From: Larix kaempferi
Taxonomy: Eukaryota > Streptophyta > Pinopsida > Pinales > Pinaceae
DNA length: 64,000 bases
Assembly (NCBI GenBank): GCA_027924585.1
Contig: BSBM01001383.1
Span: 2,938,001 to 3,002,000 of the forward strand
Direction: 5' to 3'
The stretch's first letter is position 1, and each line of letters opens with the position of its first letter. Of the stretch, positions 33,082 through 45,507 are shown piece after piece. The notes below the pieces were generated by a model. It did not search any database and was not told the DNA's origin. It worked only from the letters and a program-made list of their open reading frames with translations. Made by a program: the position numbers and the translations under genes.

Positions 33082-34716
33082 TGTAACGTCCCCTCCCGCC
33101 TTCAAAATGCAGGGGAGAGAACATGACCAATCATACGGGGCTTTTGGCAGACTTAGCCCCAATATTATTTTCTTTTACTCATAAATTCATAACAATTAAA
33201 AACTTATTGTGTGCAGACTCATACTTCAAATAAACACAGCGGAATAAACATACTAGCAAGCACACAAACAGTAATGCCTAACATATATACATATATCACA
33301 GCAGAGGATGATTCAGCATGTAGAGACTCAATCTCATTCCAATGCCATGCATAGATTCCAAATTATGATAATCAATTAATTTCATTAAACATAGACAATT
33401 TAACATATTGCAGAACACAAAATGTATATAAATTAATTCACAAGAATACTTATCTTGAAATGTAAAGGTCCAATGACTGGCTATGTGAGAGCAACGTTCC
33501 ACCCAACCATAGATCTCTGTCCAGCTTGTATTCTTTTAGCTGAGAGATCACCCCCGAGCTGGGTTATGTATCCACTAAGGAGTAACTAGCTGGGCTCACT
33601 CACAGCCATGGTTTCGGTCATCAGTTATGCTAAGCCAACACACCGTTGGGTTTATCAAGCATTCACGAAGATAGAGGAGGGTAACGCTAAGCCAGTGAGC
33701 TCAACCACAGAGCTACAGGCATCTCAGGTGAACTCAACAGTCAGGCACCCACATTACCTACCACATCCAACACAAGGAAGTTCCCCTTCTCTGTTACACA
33801 GTCCCTCAGGAAACTCTTCCCTCTAGTGCTCTTTAGGATGGGCATAAAAAGGTCCAGCTGCTAATCCTTGAGATCCTAGCCTTCACTGGGTTTATCAAGC
33901 ACACCCAACCTCTGCACAGTCATTCACACTTGGATTTCTCACAGTTCTGTTATCCAATAACTCAATCCCGTCACTAGTTTTATGGGCTGCAAAAACTAGG
34001 TATTCCTATGGATTTCGGGGTATCTAATGCTCCCAAATTCACCCCAAGGTTCATACCAATGGATTCCCCATTGGATTTCACTATCCAATGCCAAATCTGG
34101 GCGTTTTTGGCTCTTCAAAACGTGGGTTCTCTCAAGGTCTCTGGTTTTTCTCTCTGCTAACAATTCGTAATAGATGAAAAATGATGCTGGGTTGTTCAAC
34201 AATGGAATGGGAATGAGGAAGAACCAATTCCCATGAGATAGAGTAACTTGTGGTACAAGAAAAATAGAGCCCATACCTGCCATAAGAATTTCTAGGTTGC
34301 CCATGCTCCATTGAATCCATGGACTGAATTCTTCAACAACTTCCTTACAACAAAATTAAATGTCAACAAGGAAAGTCAAATGGGTTCTCAAGGTGACATA
34401 TGGCAGCCTATGGTTCAATCCCACAACCCCCTCACCACTCCCTAGTGGATACACATGGCCCCTTCTCATTCGTTGCTCCCATAGCCAGTTTTGGCATTTT
34501 ATTCTAATATTAAATATTTACATCAATTTACAATATCCCATGGCTTAATAGCACGTGGGTAACAAAATATCAAAGCGTGTCTAATTTAAATAAAATCTGA
34601 GCATAAACTAGCGGGGCCTTGGCCTTGAGCTCCACGCTAGGGAAACATACAACTTGTGTATACAATATTTACATTAGAAGCCAATATTTCATAAGGGTCA
34701 AAATTGGGGTATTACA
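33082..34716 (-). repeat. 3' LTR of the chromovirus
   Basis: On the plus strand it runs TGTAACGTCCCC to GGGGTATTACA. The polyprotein stop codon (34712-34714) lies inside its first five bases in coding orientation. The only open frames are short and antisense to each other. Confidence 0.95.
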
Positions 34717-35872
34717 TTCCCCTCCCCCTTAGAACAACACCGTCCTCGGTGTTCTCAAAACTGAACAAAAATGGGAATGCCTCCCTCATGGCATCCTCTA
34801 GCTCCCATGCAGCCTCATCAGGACTAAGGTGCTCCCATTGGACCTTTACCTGCCCGATGGCTCTGTTCCGGAGCAATGTGACTTTCTTGTCGAGGATGCG
34901 CATAGGTTCTACTTGGAACTCTCCCTCGGGTTCCACCTGTATCACATTCCAATCAATCATATGATTAGGATCATGTACATACTTCTTAAGCAAAGATACA
35001 TGGAAAACATTATGAGCTCTTATGTTAGCAGGGAATGCAATTCTATATGCAACTGGCCCTATCCTATCAAGGACTTCAAATGGCCCACAATATCTTGGTG
35101 ACAACTTGGCACAACTCCCCAACTTGAGGGAACTCTTCCTTGGTTTCACTCTCAAGTAAACATGATCCCTGATCTGAAATTCCTTATGTGCTCTTTTCAA
35201 ATCTGCATAACTCTTCTGCCTGTCCTGAGCCGCCTTTAAATTCTGCTTGATCTTAACAATTTCCTGTTCCATTTCCTTGATCATCTCTGGTCCAAGCACT
35301 GCCCTGTTCATTGGGCCGTCCCAATTCACTGGCGTCCTGCATCCCTTGCCATACAATTCTTCAAATGGACTCATTCCCAAGGATGCATGGTGTCCATTAT
35401 TGTATGCAAATTCAACCAAGTGTAAATAATCTTCCCACTTGGATGGTTTGTCCATCACATACATTCTCAGCATGTCTTCAAGAGCCTGATTCACCCTCTC
35501 GGTTTGGCCGTCTGTTTGAGGATTGTAAGCTGTACTGAAATTCAATTTAGTTCCCAATTCCTGAAATAATCCCTTCCAGAAATTGGAGGTGAACTTTGTA
35601 TCACGATCAGAAATTATTGCCTTAGGCAATCCATGCAATCTGAATATCTCTCTCATGAATATGTTCGCAATGTCACTAGCCTTGTGAGTGGACTTCACGG
35701 GAATAAAGTGAGCTACCTTCGATAGCTTATCCACCAAAACCATGATTGAATCATGCTTCTTCACTGTCATGGGCAGACCTGTTATAAAATCCATGGAGAT
35801 CACTTCCCACTTCCATTCCGGAATGGGTAAGGGCTGCAATAACCTTGCTGGATGTTGGTGTTCTGCCTTGAC
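34712..35872 (-). pseudogene. Chromovirus integrase core and chromodomain
   Basis: The frame carries the integrase core with its three acidic residues: the first Asp in VISMDFITGLP, the second in IISDRDTKFTS and the Glu in QTDGQTERVNQALEDML. A GPY-type C-terminal domain follows (KLSPRYCGPFEVLDRIGPVAYRL-like). It ends with a chromodomain-like segment (VKVQWEHLSPDEAAWELED) that in chromoviruses targets histone-marked chromatin. The last codons read through the polypurine tract (RGRGM). A TAA/TAG-type stop at 35873-35875 separates this part from the upstream integrase zinc finger, so the polyprotein is broken although the frame is otherwise intact. Confidence 0.9.
34717..34730 (-). other. Polypurine tract of the chromovirus
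   Basis: On the minus strand AAGGGGGAGGGGAA abuts the 3' LTR and simultaneously encodes the last residues of the polyprotein. Confidence 0.9.
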
Positions 35873-35875
35873 TTA

Positions 35876-37873
35876 TTGGCACTTCTGACACCTAGCAATG
35901 TACTCAGCTATGTCCTTCTTCATACCGTTCCAAAAGTATTGCTTTCTTGCTGCTGTTATAGTCTTCTGATATCCTGGGTGTCCAGAGTACGGCATTTGGT
36001 GTATTTCATCCATCACTAGTTTCTTCAAATCTGCATTATTTGGAATGTACAACCTATCTTTGTAGATAAGGATACTGTCTTCACCCAACTGATATCCTGC
36101 ACACTTTTCATCCACATTACCGTGCTGCAACTTCTCTTTAATTTGAAGGCAAGTTTCGTCACCGTTTTGGGCTTCAAGAACTCTTGTCTTCAAATCTGAT
36201 TTGCACATACTTACTGCTGAAACATGAAATTTTCTGCTAAGAGCATCTGCAACCTTATTCTCCTTCCCTTTTACATGTTTAATTCCAAAATCAAATTCAC
36301 AAAGAAATTCCATCCATCTAGCTTGCCTAGCATTCAAGTTTGGCTGATCAAACAAATACTTCAAGCTCATGTGGTCTATTCTAAGCTCAAATCTTCTTCC
36401 CATCAAGTAATGCCTCCACATCTTAAGAGCATGCACTATGGCTGCTAATTCTAAATCATGTGTGGCATAATTTTTTTCATGCTATTTTAATTTCCTGGAT
36501 TCATAACAAATCACAATTCCTTCTTGCATGAGAACCCCACCCAGTCCTTCAATGCAAGCATCAGTGCACACTACAAAATCCTTTCTTGGATCTGCTATCT
36601 TCAAAACAGGAGCGCTGGTAAGTAACTCCTTCAGCTTCTGAAAACTTTTCTCCCATTTTTCAGACCATACAAATCTGATGTTCTTCCTTTGCAATGAAGT
36701 GATCGGATGAGCTATCCTAGAGAATCCTTCAATAAACCTTCTGTAGTAACCAGCAAGGCCCACAAAAGATCTAACATCTGAAACATTTCTTGGAGTTGGC
36801 CAATCCATGATGGAATTAATCTTCTCCGGATCCACTGCAATTCCTTCTTCTGAAATGACGTGACCCAAATATTGAATCCTCTTTTGATAGAATTCACACT
36901 TGCTTAACTTGGCATACAATTGATGTTCTCTAAGAACTTGCAACACCATTCTTAGATGCTCCTCATGTTCTTCTTCATTTCTTGAATAGACAAGAATGTC
37001 ATCTAAAAACACAATCACAAACTTATCCAAATATTTGCTGAATACGCTTTTCATGAGACACATGAATGTGGCAGGTGCATTGGTAAGGCCAAATGGAACC
37101 ACAATGAACTCATAATGACCATATCTAGTTCTGAAAGTCGTCTTGTGAATGTATTATTCTTTAATCCTCACTTGATGGTAGCCAGACCTCAAGTCAATCT
37201 TTGAAAATAATTTGGCTTCCTTCATTTGATCAAACAAGTAATCAATTCTTGGTAATGGATACTTGTTCTTAATTGTCACTTTATTGAGCTGCCTATAATC
37301 AATACATAGCCTTAAAGTCCCATCTTTCTTCTTGAAAAATAACACCGGTGCTCCCCAAGGAGACACACTAGGCCTGATATACCTTTTATCCATTAATTCT
37401 TGCAGCTGTATCTTCAATTCCACCAACTCCGGTGTACTCATTCTATAAGGAGCCTTGGAATTCGGCGCTGCCCCTGGAACAAGATCGATGATAAAATCAA
37501 TATTTCTCGTCGGTGGCAACCCTGGTACCTCATCCGGAAACACATCTTGGAACTCTTGCAATATCCTGAAGTCTTCTAGTCTTGGCCCTTTGTCCTCTAA
37601 TGAATCTGGCATATGGACTGCATATAATTGACAACCCTTCTTATAAAACTTTTTCAACTGCATGGCTGAAATCTGCCTCACTGAAACTTGCTTGGGAATC
37701 CCTTTTACTAATGTTGGCCTTCCCTTTTCATCAATGCACTCAAGTACTTTCTCATAACAGTCCAATTTGGCTCTATGTCTTTCTAACCAATCCATGCCAA
37801 TTAATGCATCATAGGGTCCTAATGGTAACACATTCAATTCAACATATGTGGGGAGTCCATTCAATTCTATGGG
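35876..37873 (-). pseudogene. Chromovirus RT, RNase H and integrase zinc finger
   Basis: The same frame continues with RT ([61 protein letters not shown] with an intact LDD box). Connection and RNase H regions follow ([46 protein letters not shown]), then the integrase HHCC finger (HQMPYSGHPGYQKT ... CQKCQ). In-frame stops lie at 37154-37156 and 36482-36484. No frameshift is needed anywhere in this 2-kb stretch. The first residues after the stop at 37874 belong to the protease C-terminus ([15 protein letters not shown]). Confidence 0.9.
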
Positions 37874-39394
37874 TCACTCCATCACTACCTCACTTACTTT
37901 TCTCTTGGTTCCTGTGGCTAATTGCACTAGCCAAGACTTATTATGCTTCATTTTTCTAAGAGAACAACCTTCAACCACTTTTGGAGAAACATAACTATGA
38001 GTAGATCCTGGATCAATCAAAATAGAAATAGATTGCGTAGCAATCTTACCTTCGACTTCCACCACTGATGATTGATGGTCTGCTTGATGATTATCCAACG
38101 CTGCATAAATCCAAGGTGCTATCCTTGCCATGTCCCCCACCGTAGCTACTCCCTTCAAGTTGTTTAACTTTCGAGAATTGTCTTTTTGATGTGGACAATC
38201 CTTCAACATGTGGTTTTCTCCACATCCCCAACATTGAAGTGGTCCTTTTGATGCTTTGTCTGCTGCCACTGCTGATTTGAATCCACTCCTTGCTTGCTGC
38301 CCCTGTGGAAAGGTTCTAGGCTGACCTCTGAATGGTGGCTTGAAGCCATTCTTCTTTTGATCAAACTTCCCTCTTGGCTTTCCTTTCCATGCTGGGTTAG
38401 CCTCTATTTTTCCTTTACTTTGCTCATAGCAATGCATTGCCATCCTAATGGCTTCATCCAAACTTAGTGGATTAACAAACTCAATACGATCCTTGAAGCT
38501 TTGAGGTAGACCTCCAAGGAAGCATTGGATTTTTACTCTCTCATCCTTAATGTAGTCAACATACCTCAGTAATTCCAAGAATTTGTGGACATGCTCTTCC
38601 ATAGACTTTAGTCCCAACCTGAGTTCATTAAACTCTTTTCTCTTACTGTCATAATACCTAGCAGAAAGGTATTTCTCCTTGAAGTACCTCTTAAATCTTT
38701 CCCAACTGATCTTTCTCTCATTAATTATTTTCACTTGCAAGAGATTGTCCCACCAAATGGAAGCTCTGCCATTTAGGTTGTAAATGGTAATTCTGGCTTT
38801 CTCATTTCCTGAGTAGTCTTGAATTCTGAAGTATTTCTTCATTCTAAGAAGCCATGCTTCTGCTTCTTGGCCAGTCTTTCCTTCCCCGTCAAATGTGGGA
38901 GGTGCCTTCCTGAATTCACCCTGTGGGATGCCCTTGAACTTCTTTCTTCCATCCAATCTCTTAGGTGCACGTCTTGGACTTCTTCTAGAACATTTGGAGT
39001 CACACGACCTGCTGGAAGAAGACCTTGATGAAGATGTTTTATGCTTTTTGCTCACCGAACTCTTCCTTGGGCTTGGAGTCCTCTTCGAGCGACCTCTAGA
39101 ATGACTCCCTACATTTCTTCCTTCTTCACCCATATTGCTTGGGTTGGACCCAAGGTTTATCTTATGCTGCATATCAGTGAGGCTTTGCAAAATAGCAGCA
39201 TTGAGTTGGTGTTGTTCTTCTTGAGCCTTCATCAATCTTTCATTGAAGCTCACCATGGTTTCAACCAAATTATGAGGAGTCACCTGCTCCCTCCTCCCAT
39301 TGGATTCAGTCTCCGCATTTTCTTCATGCACATTTTCTCCTAGAACATCTTCTTCGTGTTCATAAGGATCTTAAGCATCATTTATGGTCACCAT
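37874..39394 (-). pseudogene. Chromovirus gag and protease
   Basis: The likely start is the ATG at 39394 (MVTINDA), with an early TAA at 39371-39373; the next ATG is at 39331. Gag contains an Arg/Ser-rich segment (around 39090-38980), the gag core (APPTFDGEGKTGQEAEAWLL, NLNGRASIWWDNLL, WERFKRYFKEKYL) and one CCHC knuckle (CWGCGENHMLKDCP). The protease active site reads LIDPGSTHSYVS, with Pro in place of the usual Ser or Thr after Asp. A TGA at 37874-37876 ends this open stretch; at that place a Trp codon would fit. Gag and pol are fused in one frame, as in other plant chromoviruses. Confidence 0.9.
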
Positions 39395-40026
39395 CTTTCC
39401 TGTATGCTACCTCTGCTACAATTATAAATTTTATGAGCTGCAAGCACTGTGCATTATGAAAATATTTGTCAGACATCATAAGAATGCATATAGAAATATA
39501 CACAATCAATATTTAACATAATAGAACTCATGGAATATTTCACACAGTTGCTATGCATTCCTTTCCCTTGCCCATTCAAGCAATTCTGGAAATTGCCCAT
39601 ATTTATCAATAATTTGTCAAAACAGTCGCTGGTACATTTCTGCTCTAATTATTTGTGGGGTATGATAACTTCATCCCAATTCTGGTCATACACCATTATT
39701 CCCTACTAGACAAGCTTTCCAATGCCTATCCCCGTGCTCCATTCCGACATCAGGTGTGGGAACAGTGTTGTTTCAAAAATGACAACTCTTACCAATAATT
39801 CTGCACATTTTACACAGTTGTATTTTGGTCCAGAATGCCAACTTCAGCCACCTGTGGAAGAAAATCTATGAAGAATCACAAAAACTTTTATATCGGGCGA
39901 AGTTAGTCCATATAACAAGGAACACTCAGCAATTCACGGATCTCAATTTCGATGCACCATTCATCTTTTATAAAATTCTGGGTTTAACTACTTTTCCTTT
40001 TTAACTCCCTTTGCAACATGTGCTCC

Positions 40027-40275
40027 ACCTGTGCGTCACCTGCGCACAACCTATGCGCAACTTGTGCGCAACCTGCGTGCAATCCGCGCACTATCCATGC
40101 GCAACCTGCACTCAATCCGCGCCCAACCTACGTGCAATTTGTGTGCGACCTGCGCGCAACCCGCACGCAATCTGCGCACAATCCGTGCACAACTCGCACG
40201 CAATCTGCGCACAATCCGCGTGCAACCCGCACGCAATCTGCGCGCAATCTGTGCATGACCTGCGCGCAATCCGCG
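40027..40275. repeat. 11-bp GC-rich minisatellite in the chromovirus leader
   Basis: About 22 copies of an 11-base unit close to AAYCYGCGCRC lie head to tail in the untranslated region between the 5' LTR and gag. Each unit holds the palindrome TGCGCRCA or GCGC. The block is a sharp GC-rich island in AT-rich surroundings. Because 11 is not a multiple of 3 and the unit lacks stop triplets, several frames on both strands are open by chance; I do not regard these as genes. Confidence 0.85.
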
Positions 40276-40514
40276 TGCTTGCAGGGGTCATATCTCCCTC
40301 GTCCCTTAACCAAATAAGGCAAATTTGGTACCGTTGGAAAGATCTTGGAGAGGTCTATGCACTTATGTGATCTTATTCTTCATCTGAGAAGTTTGACCCT
40401 GTCATTTTACCAATCAAAGTGCCACCCCCAACTTCCCAATATTACATTAAAATCATTATGTTTCTTGCCTGTAATTCAGAATTTGGCCCAAGCAGCCTTA
40501 GTGTTACAACATGG

Positions 40515-40526
40515 GCTCTGATACCA
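40515..40526 (-). other. Primer-binding site of the chromovirus
   Basis: GCTCTGATACCA on the plus strand is the complement of the initiator-Met primer site, three bases from the LTR at 40530. Confidence 0.95.
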
Positions 40527-40529
40527 CTC

Positions 40530-42170
40530 TGTAACGTCCCCTACCGCCTTCCAAATGTAGGGGAGAGAACATGACCAATCATACAGGGATTTTGGCAGAC
40601 TTAGCCCCAATATTATTTTCTTTTACTCATAAATTCATAACAATTAAAAACTTCTTGTGTGCAGACTCATACTTCAAATAAACACAGCGGAATAAACATA
40701 CTAGCAAGCACTTAAACAACAATGCCTAACATATATACATATATCACAGCAGAAGATGATTCAGCATGTAGAGACTCAATCTCGTTCCAATGCCATGCAT
40801 AGATTCCAAATTAAGATAATCAATTCATTTCATTAAACATGGACAATTTAACATATTGCAGAACACAAAATGTATATAAATTAATTCACAAGAATACTTA
40901 TCTTGAAATGTAAAGGTCCAACGAATGGCTATGTGAGAGCAACGTTCCACCCAACCATAGATCTCTGTCCAGCTTGTATTCTTTTAGCTGAGAGATCACC
41001 CCCGAGCTGGGTTATGTATCCACTAAAGAGTAACTAGCTGGGCTCACTCACAGCCATGGTTTCGGTCATCAGCTATGCTAAGCCAACACACCGTTGGGTT
41101 TATCAAGCATTCACGAAGATAGAGGAGGGTAACGCTAAGCCAGTGAGCTCAACCACATAGCTACAGGCATCTCAAGTGAACTCAACAGTCAGGCACCCAC
41201 ATTACCTACCACATCCAACACAAGGAAGATCCCCTTCTCTGTTACACAGTCCCTCAGGCAACTCTTCCCTCCAGTGCTCTTCAGGATGGGCATAGAAAGG
41301 TCCAGCTGCTAATCCTTGAGATCCTAGCCTTCACTGGGTTTATCAAGCACACCCAACCTCTGCACAGTCATTCACACTTGGATTTCTCACAGTTCTGTTA
41401 TCCAATAACTCAATCCCGTCACTGGTTTTCTGGGCTGCAAAAACTAGGTATTTCTATGGATTTCGGGATAGCTAATGCTCCCAAATTCGCCCCAAGGTTC
41501 ATACAAATGGATTCCCCATTGGATTTCACTATCCAATGCCAAATCTGGGCGTTTTTGGCTCTTCAAAACGTGGGTTATCTCAAGGTTGCGATTTCTGGTT
41601 TTTCTCTCTGCTGGCAATTCGTAATAGATGAAAAATGATGCTGGGTTGTTCAACAATGGAATGGGAATGAGGAAGAACCAATTCCCATGAGGTAGAGTGA
41701 CTTGTGGTACAAGAAAAACAGAGCCCATACTTGCCATACGAATTTTTGGGTTTCCCATGCTCCATTGAAGCCATGGACTGAATTCTTCAACAACTTCCTT
41801 ACAACAAAATTAAATGTCAACAAGGAAAGTCAAATGGGTTCTCAATGTGACATATGGCAGCCTATGATTCAATTCCACAACCCCCTCACCACTCCCTAGT
41901 GGATACACATGGCCCCTTCTCATTCGTTGCTCCCATAGCCAGTTTTGGTATTTTATTCCAATATTAAATATTTACATCAATTTACAATATCCCATGTCTT
42001 AATAGCATGTGGTTAACACAATATCAAACCGTGTCTAATTTAAATAAGATCTGAGCATAAACTAGCGGGGCCTTGGCCTTGAGCTCCACGCTAGGGAAAC
42101 ATACAACGTGTGTATACAATATTTACATTAGAAGCCAATATTTTATAAGGGTCAAAATTGGGGTATTACA
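40530..42170 (-). repeat. 5' LTR of the chromovirus
   Basis: It aligns end to end with 33082-34716 with scattered substitutions and small indels. In coding orientation it starts TGTAATACCCC and ends GGGGACGTTACA. A further copy in the opposite orientation starts at 63067. Confidence 0.95.
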
Positions 42171-42452
42171 ATACCCCTCAAGTCATACTATAGTTTGCAA
42201 CATTAATTCATGCTCACTTGTCCACCATTTTCACATAAATTGTATGCCTTAGAAGTTGTTGTCCTTTGGGAGACTTATCCGACCCTAAAACCTGATATAG
42301 TGCTGAAAAAATGTTTTCCTTGATGTCCTATAACATAACCAATTCTAAGACTGGATATTTTGGAAGTCCGTACAGTTTTTGGAAAGTAAATAGTGGTAGA
42401 CCTAGGGGGGATTTTCACTAATCCAATCGACTAGTTTTGTCCCAAGTATTCC
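42171..42452 (+). repeat. Element C 5' LTR, piece 3 of 4
   Basis: It begins with ATACC (right target-site copy of the chromovirus). It continues CCTCAAGTCATACTATAG, matching 58380-58465. It ends with ATTCC (42448-42452), the left target-site copy of element D. Confidence 0.85.
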
Positions 42453-43397
42453 TGTCAGGTGAGTTATATGTTGTAATAATTACGTTGCAGTAAGTTACCC
42501 AACTATTTACTTATCAATCCGGGGTACGTAAACTGACGAAGCACGTGCACTGTTTGTGCAGGACTGAAGTAGATCTAATCTAACTTAATCTAAATTGCTG
42601 AAATCAAATTAATCTAAGAAAGCATTGAAACACTAACTAGGAAAGCAGGAAATTGCATAAGGAAAATACAACATGTGAAGAGTTAACAACAACAACACAA
42701 GTGAGCTCACATCTATAAATCCATAATCAAATGGAAAACATGAAAGCATAACAATGGAAGCTTAAATCACATTAAGAATCTCAAATCAAAGATTAATCTA
42801 ACAAGTACAAAATCCAATCCAATCCACTCTCATTACAACCCTCTTACAAGCTTAATCTAACCTAATTCCAACTTAATGGAATGGAGAGGGAGCACTCTCC
42901 TTTTATACATGAGAGTCCTTAAGAAAAAGATAAGAATGCTTTAATTACAGATCCATTATTCTCTCAACTACTCTCAACCACTTTCCTATTATTACAAGAT
43001 ATGGTGCCTTCAAATCCTCCACATATCTCTCATGAATCCTAGATAAGATATGCCAACCAAATCTTCCATGATCTTCTCCTTAAGAATAGGCTTGAATAAC
43101 TATCTCCTTTGGAATGGTGTAAGAGATATTTGAGAAGTCTCTTTGAATTAATCATTCACATATTCCTACACATTACAAAGCTCACACATATTTGAGATAT
43201 ATATGAAAAACATGTATATTTTCTAATATTTAATCATAAATTCACTTCTAATACTAAAATGAATAAAGTGGAAAATAATAATGTGAAACCCAAATGTATT
43301 TATGCAAATGATATGATGAAGGTTTAATAGGGTGATGAGATGTAAGGAATAGCGAAGGGAAAGGTGGATGAAAATACGACATTTCTGAGTCCTAACA
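42453..43397 (-). repeat. 3' LTR of element D (945 bp)
   Basis: It is the same length as the right copy; visible differences are T versus C near 42472 and A versus C near 42742. In coding orientation it starts TGTTAGGACTCAG and ends CACCTGACA. Confidence 0.95.
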
Positions 43398-44002
43398 TCC
43401 TCCCCAACTGAAGGTGTTGCATGTCCTCATGCAACCATGCATGGATCTTCTGAAGAACCTTTGGCATTTAAACTTTGGCTTTGATTGATGATGTCTTTTT
43501 AATGATGAATGTTTCCAATATATGTGGGAGACATGAGTAACAGCTGGCATTTTTCTATGGTTGGTTCTTGTGTAACAACCATGAATATAAGAATGTTGGT
43601 TCTTGTGTTAACAACATTCATATTTATTTATTTATTTATTTATTTTTTTTTTTTTATTTTTTTTTTTTTTATTTTTTATTTTTTTATTTTTTTTTTTTTT
43701 TATTTTTTTTTTTCCGCTTGCTGTTATGATAATAATTGTAACCACACACTTCACTGGAAATCATAAGCTATCAATGTGCATAAGAGAGCATCACTGAGTA
43801 TAAGAAAGCCATTTCTCAATTTGGTATGAATCATGCCAATGTATATCAATGCATGAAGTAAAGTGCATCAGGGGATTGTTGGAAAAGAAATTTTTGGGAA
43901 TGGTAAATGGGATGAAAATGGAATGATGAAAAATGAAAAATGTGGTGATTATGACAATAGTTCCCCCTCCCCAACTGAATCGGTTGCATGCCCTCATGCA
44001 AC
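43398..44002 (-). other. Polypurine tract region of element D, present twice
   Basis: CCTCCCCAACTGAA followed by GTTGCATG(T/C)CCTCATGCAAC occurs at 43398-43435, directly beside the LTR, and again at 43963-44002. On the minus strand both give a GGGGAGG purine tract. Between them is a long T-rich stretch (43623-43713) with interspersed A. The second copy is either an internal tract or the trace of a duplication at the LTR boundary. Confidence 0.7.
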
Positions 44003-44154
44003 ATAGTGTAGGTCATGGAAGGGAAAACGAAATGAAGTGTGGTGAGGGAATTTTCCATAATATTCAAGTCAGCATAGAAGGAATGTCATGATCAAAGCTT
44101 AGAAAACAACATACCTCCACTCACCCAAAATGTAGATGAACTATGCAATAGAAA

Positions 44155-44560
44155 TGTAGTTGTTGCGGCCGCTGGAGCAGAAAATCGTGACTAGTACTAT
44201 AGCTGCAACTACTGTAACAGCTGGCGGAAATAATATGGGACTGCGACGGCTGGAAGATGGAAGGTGTCGCTGCTGTAGGATCATGTGAAAGGAGACTGCT
44301 ACTGTAGCAGTACTACTGTAACAACAAGTGCTGGAACGACTAAAACAACAGCTGCCGGAACTGATGTAACTAATGGAACAACAACTGCTGTAACGATGAC
44401 TGCTGTAACAGCAACGGATGGAACTGCAGCGATGGTCACTACTGAATCAGAGCATGTGAAGTGGAGAGAACTGGTGCTGATGAATCATGAAAAATGTGGA
44501 ACTGACAAACTCTCATAGATGGATTCAAGCTGCTGGAACTGCAGAGGGAATCAGGAAAGA
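44155..44560. repeat. Degenerate CTGCTGTAAC-type repeat
   Basis: Variants of GCTG(G/T)AAC(A/G)GC and CTGTAACAGC recur irregularly. They create a Thr/Ala-rich chance frame on the plus strand (44285-44518), which I do not accept as a gene because it is antisense to the element and low-complexity. Confidence 0.6.
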
Positions 44561-45311
44561 GTGTATAGTCTTCACCCGCTACAAACCTGATGGTACAATT
44601 CTAAGCATGCGAATGGATGTGTCGATGTCGAGCATGAAGAGAAATCACTGGATTACCGACCATTGATGAATGCCGTTAACCAGTGCGAGGCAACTCACCA
44701 TTGATGTCAATGAGTGCCAAGGTACCCGAGTACATCTTGCGAAGTGCGAATGGATGTGCTGAGGTCGAGCCACTTGCAAGATCTGATGATCAAGGGACAT
44801 TGATGTATTCCCATGATCGTCAGCGAGAGAACTTGCCATTAAGGCATGCAAGTCTCTAGGTACTCAAAATGGACTCTAGTCTATATCCCAGATAAGGTGC
44901 TGAAGTCGATGGGGCAAGACTGTTGAAAGGTGGGCTTTAAGGAATCCCACATCAGTCAACGCGAGTTTTTACAAAAAGATTGGTAGGACTATAGAAAAGA
45001 TCTTAGTAGCAACAATGCTTATGGCAAGGGAATGTAATTATGGAGAGGGAGCGGAATGGTTTTATTGGCGAGGGAAAAGATGAACTGAAAAATGGGGTAA
45101 ACTGTATGCAATTCAGAAAAATAGGCATGTGTGAAGTCATGACAGATAAGGTAATGGAATATTGGACTCCAACAGGGATGACTAATGTGCTTTGAAGGAG
45201 AAATGTGGGTAAACAAATCATGACGCAATTGGTTTATGTGTAACTGCAAATGTCATGAAATGTGCGATGAGAAGCAGCTCCTTCAAGCTATCAACAAGTC
45301 ATGTTTTCTCT

Positions 45312-45345
<34 letters not shown>

Positions 45346-45500
45346 AATCATTGCAGCATTAAAAATGATCGTCTGTGAATCTGAAAAGAAACTTAGTACC
45401 AATTCTGCATGAAAACTGTCAGAGTTTCGAAAATATAATATGCAAAAATAAGTATTAATGCGGCAGATTAAAAATAAGAGACATTGTTACCTGTTGCCGT
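44561..45500. other. Element D interior, no gene recognised
   Basis: Short unrecognised frames only, including several small minus-strand ones around 44645-45249. A run of more than 30 T lies at 45310-45344. Confidence 0.4.
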
Positions 45501-45507
45501 TGTGCTT

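Larger units (their letters stand above)
33082..42170 (-). mobile_element. Complete Ty3/gypsy chromovirus with 1.6-kb LTRs
   Basis: LTRs at 33082-34716 and 40530-42170 flank gag, protease, RT, RNase H, integrase and a chromodomain on the minus strand. The primer site next to the right LTR is initiator-Met type and the polypurine tract adjoins the left LTR. The 5-bp target-site duplication is ATACC on both sides, and the empty site is seen at 58368-58376. Domain order and the C-terminal chromodomain-like segment place it in the plant chromoviruses, probably the Tekay/Del clade. The LTRs are about 96-97% identical by eye, so it is not very recent. Confidence 0.95.

Noticed and set aside
40011-40370. 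Several overlapping open frames (119, 99, 75, 72 and 64 codons) on both strands
   Set aside because: They are all translations of the 11-bp minisatellite, which lacks stop triplets; position and phase give no support for a gene.
43619-43713. Long T-rich tract as a poly(A) tail of a retroposon on the minus strand
   Set aside because: It is interspersed with A, lies inside element D and has no adjoining LINE or SINE body or target duplication.
44285-44518. Thr/Ala-rich 77-codon frame
   Set aside because: It is low-complexity, antisense to element D and explained by the degenerate CTGTAAC repeat.
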